DNA from: Saccharina japonica
Lineage: Eukaryota; Sar; Phaeophyceae; Laminariales; Laminariaceae
Direction: 5' to 3'
NCBI GenBank assembly: GCA_008828725.1
Contig: MEHQ01002986.1
Span: 62,001-126,000 of the forward strand
Length of the DNA stretch: 64,000 nucleotides
Below the pieces are notes generated by a model. That model saw only the letters and a list, made by a program, of their open reading frames with translations, did not search any database and was not told where the DNA came from. Below, in pieces: positions 31,578-41,890 of the stretch. Numbering within the stretch: position 1 is the stretch's first letter; every line of letters begins with the position of its first letter. Both the position numbers and the translations under genes were made by a program.

Positions 31578-32693
31578 ATATCAGGATAAAGGGGGCTGAC
31601 TCTACTGTCCCACATATATATATGCCAGACAGCAGTAGCAGCAGCAGTACGCGGAGTTCTATCATACGATTGATTGCGTATTGAACGCGTGCTATGGTAT
31701 GATATCACCAAACTTTACAGCCAGGAGGGCCGGGGCGCCGGGGAATACCGGTAGGTTGGGGCGTGGCCCCGACCCGCACTGCGCCTGGCCGACATGCCCC
31801 GTGCGTGATCCAGCGATGGCCTCATTCCGTGGATTTTTGCTTCAATGCAATTGCCAGGAGGCGGAGTCGGCCAGCCAAAGTCCAAAAGTCTAATTGGGAC
31901 CGCATGCAGAGAAACCCCTCTCATGCTATGCTACGCACAAAAACTCAAGGTGTGGATGTGATAGCAGACTGTTCTATTTTATATCATTGCACACCTAACT
32001 CACCTGAGATAGAACCCCCCTTGTATATATAGAGATGTGCTACGACCAAACTAACAGCACCTGCAGGAACCACAGACAGGAGGGGGGCAGGGGCTAGAGA
32101 CTGCAGCTCTGGACAAAGCAAAAGCATAAACGCATTGAACCCGTACCCCATGTGCATAACGCTTCCAAATACGATGGAACACCCTTGAAATGTCGGAGGA
32201 AATCAACAGCTTTTTGTCTACAGCAGTCTCTACCCCCTGCCCTGCTGCCGGTCCGTGGCTCGTGCAGGCGTTGTTCGTCTTCTGGTCACATCTCTCTCTA
32301 TTTCCGGCGGGGGTTCTTTCGCAGGTGAGTCATGTGTGCAATGATATCATTGAGAGCAGTCTGCCGTAACTTCCACACCCTGATTTTTTCATTTTTGTGA
32401 GATACGAGCATTGTTGACCGATCGGGTCCGCAAGAGGAGGGTCCACGTTTACGTACGTCAAGGGGTGCTTGACTGATAAAGCACCCCAGCAGGGATACGT
32501 TTGCCCGTACGAGGTGCCATGGCAGTCGATACGTTGCATACTTGGTACGCGTACCAGGTATGTGCTAACCATTTATACCATCAATGTCCAACCTTTCCGC
32601 CAGCTTTACACAGCTGCACCCCAACCATCTCCTGGCAGCTGTACAGTACAGAACACCTAATCACTGTAATACAGAATAAGAACCAGGCTGATA
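31578..32693 (+). other. End of module ii match, then unassigned sequence
   Basis: 31578-31830 match 63760-64000 (the CAG array and GATATGATATCACC-AAACTTTAC). Beyond the limit of module iv I see no gene. The last part, from about 32.57 kb, is a diverged piece of the 2.4-kb repeat (compare 20.10-20.16 kb). Short open frames have no known motif. Confidence 0.5.
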
Positions 32694-32700
32694 AGGAAAA

Positions 32701-33822
32701 GTCAGGCTGACATAGCAGATAGGAGTGTTTGCGATAGAAGTAAAAAATTATATATATAATTTATTTCCGCTCAAAAATATAAATTCCCTTTCCCTCATGG
32801 TTTCGGTGTGTTTGCGATAGAAGTAAACAAAATCCTGCAGGCGACGCCTCCGAAAATGATAGGGGAAGTGGGGTGAGGCAATGCGGCAAACCAAACGAAC
32901 AGCGAAAACAATAAAATAGCGTACGAGAGGAACGGCAGCCCAGCAACGGTGGTGGCGGCAGCGGTAACCGAGGTGCCGCAGCTGCTATCCCACGACCGCA
33001 AGCAGCAGCAGCACAGGTGGCTGCAGCTACGTGGCGGCAGCTCCAGCAGCATCGGCAGCCCCCGCAGCAGCGGCAGCAGCAGCACCAGCAGTAGCTGCAG
33101 CAGAGCAGCAGAAGCAACAGCTTCCGTTTTTGCTTTTTTCGATTTTGCGCCCGACTATTCTTGTCGTCGTGTGCTGCTTCTGCTGCTGCCCGTGACCTAC
33201 GCGCGACACCGCTCCGGCAAGCTCCGCTCCAAGCCCGCCCGGCGCCCGACATATATAGACCGTGGCGGCGCGCCGCCGCTGCTGCTAGTGCTGCTACTGC
33301 TGTTACCGCAGTGTGGTGAAATTGAAATGATACACGACGATCTATCATCCTGTCGCGCTGTACAAGCAAGGCGGTACGAGTTACTCGTACTCGTATGAGT
33401 AGTTTTTCCTGAACGGCCCATCCTGCACGACACCAAGCCGGCGAGAACGTACCGTAGCGGGCCGCCAGCAGTCCGCCGCCGCCCCGTTAGCAAACTCCAG
33501 CACCGCTCGTCCGTATCATACTCTAGCTACACCTCTCAGGCCTCTGTGCTCCCACCGGTTGTTATGTTGTGTAGAGCAAGCAGCAAGGTTGGGGCCTATG
33601 GGAGACATCTCCCATAATTTGGGTCGTTCGGCGTCGGTAGAATGCTCGGTGCGTGTAGGCCAATAAAACTGAGAGACAAAAGTTACCGTAACTTTCGATC
33701 AAAAACATACTTCTCTAAAGTACATTTTTGCCGTTTTTTCAAAAAATTACCTCAAATCCTCCCTTCGGGAGAATTTTGAGACAAGTAAAAGTTAAAAGAA
33801 AAAATGCAAACACTCCATTTCG
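32701..33822 (-). repeat. CTG-bearing repeat element, right copy (1.12 kb)
   Basis: Reverse complement of the left copy without the Harbinger-like insertion. Candidate target duplication AGGAAAA is at 32694-32700 and 33823-33829. The sequences on both sides belong together as one interrupted stretch of the 2.4-kb repeat (20.10-20.27 kb), which shows this copy was inserted there. Confidence 0.7.
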
Positions 33823-33829
33823 AGGAAAA

Positions 33830-35397
33830 ATAATAATTCGAGAGTGGTTATCTTGAAATCTGTGTAGGACTCACCCTCTCTCAAAAACCAAATCTAGCCT
33901 GGGCCAGGTTTCCTGTGTCTCGTTACTCGTATACGTAATAGTTGTCCTGTACCGAATAGCAGGCCAAGCCACCACAACGATGACAGGGAGAGAGGTGTGT
34001 GTGTGTGTTTTTTTCAGATAAAACCGTCTTTTCCACGCGTCGACATCCAGCTCGCCCGTTGTCCTTGTCGATTATTCAATCCTAGACAAAATACCAGCAC
34101 ACTGCTGTTCGTGAAAACTACCACACAGAGAAGCTATACATACGATAATACAATGTCATTTTCATCGTACTGGGTAAACAGACACAACAACATGAAAGAG
34201 TAAACACATCGAAAGGAACAACAGTAGACCTATGACGATGTCTTAGGCCATCTCTTACGGAAAGTTTCTCAAAAGTGAAAACTGTTTCAGTTTTCGAAAC
34301 CGATTGTCTACCTTATAGGCGTGAAAATGGGTCAATCTCCTATCATTTTTGAAATGATAATTTCCAAGTCGGCCTCGACTCGGAAATGGAACTCAATTTC
34401 CGATCAAGGTCGCGATCGAAACTGCTTTTGGATGTGGCGTCGTGTTAGGTTTCCGCACATCGTCGGAGGCAACCCCCGTTCAAATGTACCTGAAACAGCA
34501 GCTGAGTACAAGATGCATTTGTCTGCCATGCAAGCCACAGGTGTTCTGCTTCTTGCTGTTCCACGCTACCCACCTGCGCGTACCTGAGACATCACCACAC
34601 TCGGATTGTACCGGGTTATGATGGTGCCGGCCTCCAGGGGGGTTGTACAAAAGCGTTTCTATCCTCTTTGCAGCTACGACTGCGGAATACCCCAAGCACG
34701 ACGACAACTACCTTGTCTCGTCGAGAGGTAAACCTATCTCTGGGAGTGTTTTTGGTTGACAAACGAAACACACAAACAGCGAGAAGGAGAACACAACGTC
34801 CAACGACAGCTCTCCATCGTGTTTTTCTTTGTCCGGACCACCACCACGCACAATGCCCCTGCCCGGCGTGTTTGGTGCGACGAACACCTCCGCCACCCGT
34901 AGTCCAGGGCGGAAGCGAATACAGTATCTCGGAGGAAGTTTCGCGTTCGAGTATATACCAGTACCGTTTCCTCGTGCTCCCGTTCCACATTATTTGTCCC
35001 AACTTGATACCCAAAAACTATCTCGAATACCTACGTCATGATAAGGTTGTCAACTGAAAAAAGTCCATTTGGTTTCGACGCTCGACCATTCCCACATTTG
35101 TCAGTTGTCAAAAAAGCTTCCGCAATAGATGACCCAAACACCAACCAATGTGGGAATGTTTGGAGTTGATATTTCTGGCAATCCTTTTTTCTTTTTCCAC
35201 CTGGTAGGGTTGAGGCTCCAGGATTACATGCATGAGAAATCGGGGCCACCTGGTATGTCTTCTTGTTTTTAGAACTGGTCCTGTAAAATCGTGGTTTGTC
35301 TTGTTCGCGTCAAACAACGTAAAAGCAACAACTGCCGCACCGCCACGAGCGTTTCTTCGGCATCCATGTTCTGGTGGATTTCCGCCGCCGACGTCGA
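33830..35397 (+). other. Unassigned; begins with 2.4-kb repeat fragment
   Basis: 33830-33980 match 20.16-20.27 kb (TTATCTTGAAATC, CACCCTCTC). The remainder has overlapping open frames of 130 codons on both strands at 34.6-35.05 kb, neither with a recognisable domain. No gene is called. Confidence 0.4.
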
Positions 35398-35583
<186 letters not shown>

Positions 35584-36229
35584 GCCGCTCCAGCAGCTGC
35601 TGCTTCTTCTGCGACGTCGAGGTGCCATCGCTGCTGCGGTTGCCGTTCCTGCTGCCGCTGCTATCGCTTCCATGCGAGGGGGAAGATATATATCACACAA
35701 AGGTCATAGCACGTAGGCACGGCCGTCGCCGTAGGTGTTTGATTTGGCGTGGGGGGAAGATGAACTCGACAGATCGGCAGTAGGACTGCTGCTGTTGTAG
35801 CGATTGTATACAATATTAAAGTAACTCGCACTTCTTGGAGGCACGAAAGAGTCCCGGAACTGGGCTCAGTCCCTAGAGGTTTCGAAAATGTAGACCACAT
35901 CCAGGAATCTAGACAAAAACTGCCGATGATATCCTGACCCATACTAGATGGTTCTGTTTTTTGGGCTTCGGAGATCGCTAAAAACTGCAGAAATCTCTCC
36001 TAAAACAAATCCCACAGTATCTGGTGTAATCGAGAATAACAACAATATAAAGTGTAGTGCCTCGCCGAAAGAAATGCAGCAGGCTATACGAAACAACCTA
36101 GGAAAATGAATCAGCAATACTCGTAGTCACACTGAACATAAAGACACACAGCAGCAATTAGCTGTAGCGTACAAAATGATAACATGTATTGTACCTCACG
36201 GTACGTTGATAGCCGGGGTCAAAGCCAAT
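35584..36229 (+). other. No gene recognised
   Basis: Unique-looking, AT-leaning sequence between the CTG tract and module iii. No motif was recognised. Confidence 0.5.
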
Positions 36230-37929
36230 ACCTTATACTTCATGTACTTTCATGTTTTATTTTAGGGCTCTGCGCTCGACGACGCCCACTCATTGTTTCG
36301 ACCCACAAGGCCGTGATGAGTTAATACGACTATGAGACGAGACGAAGCAAAAGGACATTGTTGCTTGATATGATAGCTTAAGAATGTGCAGTGGGGAGGG
36401 GAGATGAATGCCTATTTTGTCATGTAGGATATTATTACGAAAAGAGTGCAAGCTGGAGAAAAAACAATTCCATACAGTCGTGTAAGCATTTAGAGTTTGG
36501 AAAAATGGGACGATGAGGTAACACTATAGTAGGAGTAGCCCTCCATGTACAGTCAAAGAAAAGCAGTAGGGGCATTACCAGTATTTGTTTATGGTTTAGG
36601 CGTCGCTAGGACCTTGTGCAGCATATAGTCGTGTGGCAACATACCGCACATAGGTGGAACCCCCACGGTGACTGAAATCACACGATACACATCCTGGAAC
36701 CGACTTTCGTTGTGTTTGTGCTCCCCCATTATCATACTTTTGACCGCTGCTGTACCAACACACGAGAATACCGTATTTTAGATTGATACTTGTACTGCGC
36801 TCAGGGTTTACTTGTGTGGCACTGCGGTGCGCGGACTGTATAATTGACTGGCCACCAACGGAACTCAAGTGGTACCACCGCTGTAGGTTAAATCAAACGC
36901 AACGCGGCGCACGGTATGTACAGTATACATAAAACTCTATATATCCCTACGGCAGTGCTTAGGACCATTTCTATCAGGCAACTTTTCCCCGTGATTTTCG
37001 ATCTATTTTTCGAATCAAAAAAAGAAAAAATAGGAAAAGAGGGACTATTTCTTTTTTTGCGAAATTCTTCAGAGGGCAACATGATTGGAAGGCTTCGCGT
37101 TCTCAAAAATGGAAACAAAAAATGGAAAAATTGAAAATATATAGAATTGCGAGAAAACGATATTGAACATTTTGGACATTCATGGCTGCGATAAGAATGA
37201 CCCTTAGGGTCTGCTTTTTTTGCTTATTTCGCCAGCTGTCGACCGCCCGTGTAGCGCGGTTTCTTCAGCGGGGCAAACTCTGGCGTCGCGGTATCTGGCG
37301 GGCGCTGCCAATGTGCTCGTTACACACTCACGCGTTTCGTGCATGTCGTTGGAGAGGAAATCTCCCTGAAATGCCGCTCTCTCTGGGATTTGGCCTCTGC
37401 GACTCGTGCTCAGCGATTGAAAGGATTATTCCGGGTATGTCGCCTTCAACCTCACATCGCCTCAGGGCTGACGGCTGCCACACCCAAGAGAATTGCGATT
37501 CGAACAACATCTCCACTTCGACATAAACGCGACGTTGAAGTCGGGCCTTTTTGTACGACCTCCTGACTCTACGGATGACAATTCCTGACGTTAAACTATG
37601 CCCGAATGGTACCGTATGTCATATTGTGAATCGACGTTAACGCCGCCATCTACTCCCTGCAGTGCGTAGCGCACGAATGACTCGACAATAGGGCTTATTT
37701 CGCTAGCTTATCGACAGTGGGTTAACACGTGGAATGAGGTTTTCCCAATTTGTTTAGTTGTATCACACCTTTCACAACGGTAGGCTTTGGTTAAATTAAT
37801 GAGAAAAAAAAACAGCCCCTGTTAAAAATAAAACAGCGCGGCATTTATCCATCTCGTTAGACCGTACTCCAAAAAACGGGTTATTATGAATGGTAAAGAA
37901 TAGCGGTGCACGCTGCACTTTCTAGCTCC

Positions 37930-38480
37930 GCACACCAAAAACAAGGCATTTTCCACCCGACACAAAGAGTGGGTGAGCTTGGATCCCCCCACTGAAAACC
38001 TTTTATTTTCGACCCGCGTACTCTAATAAAAGCCAAGTCGAGTTGGACCTCCTGAACAAAAACCAAGTCCATTTCGATCCCCGACACAAAACTAAGTTCA
38101 TTTGAACCTAGCACTAAAAATCAAGTCACTTTTGATCCCAATTCTAAACACAAGACATGTTCGATGCCCCACACCAAAACCAAGTGTTTTTCGGCCCTGA
38201 CTAAAAAAAACAGCCCAATTCCAGCCAGACTAAAACCATGTCATTTTCGGCCCTGACACTCAAAACCAAATCAATTTCGACCCCCCGCACAAAAACCAAG
38301 CCAATTACGATTCCCACACACTAATCAATTTTGTTTCAACCCCCCACACAGAAATCATGTTTTTTCGACCAAACACTAAACTCAAGTCTATTTCGACCTT
38401 TTTTTTCAACCCAAGTCAATCTCGATGCCTTAACACTAGAACCAGGCCAGTTTAACCACCCACACTCAAAGTGGGTATTT
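37930..38480 (+). repeat. Degenerate tandem array, about 35-40 bp period
   Basis: Around 14 diverged units around a consensus AAAACCAAGTCAATTTCG followed by ACCCCCCACAC. The spacing varies and no unit is identical to the next, so this is an old minisatellite. The ends carry AGTGGGT motifs (37967 and 38470). Confidence 0.75.
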
Positions 38481-40201
38481 TTATTTCCCTGTATTTTTTT
38501 TTCCCAAAGTACAGGTGCTATTCAACGTCGTACGTGCTATGTGATATGCGCGTGATACCATATCGCATGTTGTAGTAGGTTTTCAATTCGTTTTGGCGCC
38601 ACTCCCCTAGGCACGTCCCAGAGGGGAACCTTGTATCAAGTATATATGCGTGTCCGGAGCTTCTAGGCTGCCGCTTTAGTTAGCAATCGCAATTTTTCGG
38701 TATGGCTTTTTTCTTGGGTACCAGGCACATATTTAGTCTCTACTATCGCCAGGTAAGTTTTGCCCGTATAAAAGCACTCCTTCGATCATAAAAAAGAGAG
38801 TAATTGAGTTTTAAAAAAAAACTACCATTTTTTTTTTTTTTTTTTTTCAGCAGCAATACTATTTCTGATGTAATAACACCATATCACCACTCTGTACGGA
38901 ACTCTGCATAGGTCCAGTGGTAATGTTCAGACCTCCGACCGACCAAAGTATAGCTTGTTCGTTATAGTCTCTAGAAGGTAATCGGGCTCTTGGATCTGCA
39001 CGGGAGCGTAGGCTTTACTGTGTTTGCAGCACGAAACGAAGGTACTCCGCAGGAATAGTTTGATCGTTTCGGAGTTCCTGTTTAGTATCTACACTCTGCT
39101 GTAGTACACCTAGGCCGCTACGGACGGTCGAACTCGAGGCCAAGTTAAGTCCCCCTTCTAGTGCTCGGCGTCCTCGTTGAAAATATGACTTCAAACAGTA
39201 TCAGCAGCCAAAGCACATGCCATTTTGGATATATGGCACGTTTCGTGATGAAAAAGACGTCTGACCGATAGAACTCCTTATACACGATTGTTGACCGTGA
39301 CCTAAGCTCTGTAAAACGAGTCATTGGTCATCAGTTTGTGCATTAGATCTAGAGAAAAGTCGTTTTCTGTAGGGAGACATGAAAAGGTAGAAATTATACC
39401 AGACATAATGTTGCAACATAAAACATACGAATTTGTTTCCATTTGATCCTATACTTTTTGCCCTAAGGGGCCCCTTAAGCTCAAGTGCCTAAATTACCTA
39501 CGGCGGCTTATCGTTCGTCTACTGCCTGCAAAAGCATCCTATGGATGTTTTACATTTGCAGTTTACCAGCAGTATCATCTCTAAAGCGAAGCCTTGTAAG
39601 GCACCCTGTCTACGATTAGGTCTCGCTGCAATGGTCTAACGCCAACGAGATGTTCGTTGGTCTTGATGTGTTGCAGTCCCTCGTCTCGCGTCCAACGGTT
39701 TTGCGAATGCCAACGCGTGTGCACGGCGTTGTTTCTCCGTCTATCAGAGAACATTGGCAATTGTGCAAAATTAGCGTAGAAAGAGACGATCGCACGAATA
39801 TGGTGTGCTTTCAAAACAGTGCCCTCAACCACTAATTGGTCACATTTCCGTACGTGTACGATGTTATACTCATGAACAAGTTATGCCCCCATCAAATGTT
39901 ACCTGATTGGCGTCATTACTCGGTTTGAAGTTGCAGATAATGATATTTCCTCTCAAGCTACACCGTCCGCCCCCTTGGCTGTTTTGCGTTCCTCACGACT
40001 TCTGCCAAGCAAGTTTGCACACTCATCCAGGCGAGGGCTCATGTTTGCTATTCCCTGAAAACCCGTCTGTGTTTATTGTCTGGTGTACAAACGCCAGGTG
40101 TGCCGGGATTAGCACGTATTATCATTGATCTGCCCATCTCCTGGGCTATATTCTTAGCCAATCTGCGTTTTTCATCGCCGCCGGCGCAGTCTACAGCGAG
40201 A
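38481..40201 (+). other. Module iii region upstream of EsV gene 3; no gene
   Basis: There is a poly-T run at 38828-38849. From 39.49 kb on, it matches the flank of gene 1 (2.65 kb on) and of gene 4; shared landmarks are CTACTGCCTGC, TTAGGTCTCGCTGCAATGG and GTCTTGATGTGTTGC. The last 170 bp are the conserved presumed promoter. 38.85-39.49 kb holds nothing recognised. Confidence 0.6.
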
Positions 40202-41224
40202 ATGGGACGTTGCTCACATCATGATTGCACAAGGCGATCGAACTTCAACATTCAAGGAAACAGGCCGGCGGTCTACTGCAAGCAACATGCTAAAGACGGC
40301 ATGATTAATGTTCACAGCAGACACTGCTCACATGATACCTGCAAGAAGACTCCGACGTTCAACACTGAAGGAAGCAAGAACGCGGCGTACTGCAAGACGC
40401 ATGCTGAAGCCGGCATGATAGACGTTCGCACCAGACGTTGCTCCTACGCCTCTTGCCCGAAATTCCCGACGTTCAATACTGAAGGCAGTAAGAAGGCGGC
40501 GTACTGCAAGACGCATGCCGGAGACGGTATGATAGACGTTCGGACCAGACGTTGCTCATATCCCTCGTGCACGAAGAATCCGACGTTCAATACTGCTGGG
40601 AGTAAGAAGGCGGCATACTGTAGGACGCATGCTAGAGACGGCATGATAAACGTTCGGACCAGACATTGCTCCTATGCCTCTTGCACAAAGAATCCGTCGT
40701 TCAATACTGAAGGTAGTCAGAGGGCGGCGTACTGCAAACAACATGCTGTGGACGGCATGGTGAACGTCTGCCAAACCAACCATTGTTCACACAACGCCTG
40801 CACGTCGAAGGCGAGCTTCAATTATGAGGGCAGCAAGAAGGCGGCATACTGCAAGAAACATGTTGTCGACGGAATGGTTCAAGTTAACTACACACGGCAG
40901 TGTTCACACATCGGCTGCACGAGACGGCGGGCTTGGGGTGTGCCGGCAAACTGTGCACCCACTGTATGCTCTCGCCATAAGGACGATATCGTGGATGGTC
41001 CGGTTTTTAACTTCAGAGCAAAGTGTATGTTTGAGGGCCGCGGCAAGGAATCGCGATGGGGACTCGCAGGGGGGCAGCCCACTCACTGCCAGGATCACGG
41101 ACGGCTCGAAGACGGGCTTGTTTGCACCATCGTCACGGGCCGGGGGACGAACGTTTGTCCTAGTCCATCGTACCACGCTGCAAGGGACACGTCGCATGAG
41201 GTTAAAACTGAGTGTTCGTTTTGA
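40202..41224 (+). CDS. EsV-1-7 repeat protein, gene 3 (340 aa)
   Basis: The frame is open from 40076, but the start is set at 40202 because the other paralogs begin MGRCSHH there and the upstream 42 codons match non-coding flank of other copies. Eight repeats start at residues 4, 42, 80, 118, 156, 195, 234 and 275. Repeats 3-5 have C-S-Y instead of C-S-H. In repeat 8 the second cysteine is Arg280 (CGC, 41039-41041; TGC in paralogs), so that unit cannot be a complete metal site. Repeat 7 has an extra Cys (N-C-A). The tail ends KTECSF. No intron or targeting signal is seen. Confidence 0.93.
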   Translation: MGRCSHHDCTRRSNFNIQGNRPAVYCKQHAKDGMINVHSRHCSHDTCKKTPTFNTEGSKNAAYCKTHAEAGMIDVRTRRCSYASCPKFPTFNTEGSKKAAYCKTHAGDGMIDVRTRRCSYPSCTKNPTFNTAGSKKAAYCRTHARDGMINVRTRHCSYASCTKNPSFNTEGSQRAAYCKQHAVDGMVNVCQTNHCSHNACTSKASFNYEGSKKAAYCKKHVVDGMVQVNYTRQCSHIGCTRRRAWGVPANCAPTVCSRHKDDIVDGPVFNFRAKCMFEGRGKESRWGLAGGQPTHCQDHGRLEDGLVCTIVTGRGTNVCPSPSYHAARDTSHEVKTECSF

Positions 41225-41511
41225 GGTTGTTCGATGTCAACACTTTTTGTTTTTCAGGTGTGAATTCAGCCCTCTCTGTAGGCGTTCGATTGCGACAGCT
41301 AGCGAAGCTCCTGCATCGTCGGCGGGAATAGGTTGGTGAAGATGTCCTGCCTTTTGAGTTCGTTGCACAATAATTGTTCACGATTTCCGTTTGTCCCTGC
41401 TTAAAAACCTGATATCGCCATTTTGAGTCGGAGGTGACCGAGTAGATTGGCGACTTACCCCTAGACTGGGATGGACCAGTTTTTGCCACAGACCGCCAGG
41501 CCTGTAGTATT

Positions 41512-41625
41512 ATGATCACCAAGACAAATAACAGAACGACGCTTCAAACAGGAAGTCCAACGGTGGCTTTATCCATTCCAAAGGAAGTAGTCCATGTTAC
41601 TGCCTTACGCGAGATGTGGTGGTAA
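41512..41625 (+). pseudogene. Possible AbrB-like (swapped-hairpin) fragment
   Basis: A 37-codon open stretch downstream of EsV gene 3 reads V-A-L-S-I-P-K-E-V-V-x-x-T-A-L-R-E, similar in pattern to the L-P-K-E-V-x-x-x-x-x-L-x-x-G-D core of SpoVT/AbrB-type DNA-binding domains. A one-base shift after R-E would add D-V-V-V. The matching DNA in module iv (about 54020-54110, minus) keeps many codons, mainly with third-position changes, but has its own stops. The likeness is short and may be chance. Confidence 0.25.
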
Positions 41626-41890
41626 GATCATTGTAGCGACAATATACCAAGATTTCTGCCAACCGCAGGTAAGTAACATTTAACTTTACGCCACAAAGGT
41701 TGCTTTCAAGAGGGAGGAAGGATTGACGTTCAGGATAGTAGCGATGGTAATTGGACAATTGAGATGGTGTACAGCCGACACGGCGGTAGCGATGCTTCGG
41801 CCCCGTCATACCTGAGTACCCCGTCATAGATTACGGCATATCGAATGTGTTGAAACAATTTTGACTTCGCGACGGTAAAATAATTTGTTT

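Larger units (their letters stand above)
14866..31900 (-). repeat. Duplicated EsV-1-7 module, copy ii (interrupted by insertions)
   Basis: Collinear with module iv: 14.87-16.8 kb with 54.2-56.05, 17.4-18.44 with 57.42-58.47, 23.30-23.65 with 58.48-58.8, 24.4-26.31 with 61.3-63.15, 27.73-28.39 with 63.16-63.76, and 31.58-31.83 with 63.76-64.0 kb. Gaps correspond to the 2.4-kb repeats (18447-23298), the hAT-like element (26314-27725) and a nested insertion (28396-31577). It lacks about 0.8 kb present in iv (near 56.1-57.4). Since iv runs off the window, the true end is unknown. Confidence 0.8.
36230..41890 (+). repeat. Duplicated EsV-1-7 module, copy iii (internally deleted)
   Basis: Inverted relative to ii and iv. 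36.23-36.45 kb match 25.87-25.65, 36.5-36.6 match 25.55-25.46, 36.90-36.97 match 24.99-24.90, 37.22-37.55 match 24.88-24.5, and 39.49-41.89 match 56.0-53.72 kb. About 5 kb present in iv (56.0-61.3) are replaced by unrelated sequence including a minisatellite. An AT-rich insert of about 250 bp lies at 36.97-37.22 kb. Confidence 0.7.

Noticed and set aside
34616..35057. Overlapping open frames of about 130 codons on both strands
   Set aside because: No domain, no conservation elsewhere in the window; cannot be separated from chance.
37930..38480. CRISPR-like spaced repeats
   Set aside because: Units are diverged, spacing is irregular, the genome is eukaryotic and no cas gene is present; it is a minisatellite.
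40076..40201. N-terminal extension of EsV gene 3
   Set aside because: The extra 42 codons match untranslated flank of the paralogs, which all start at MGRC (or its equivalent).
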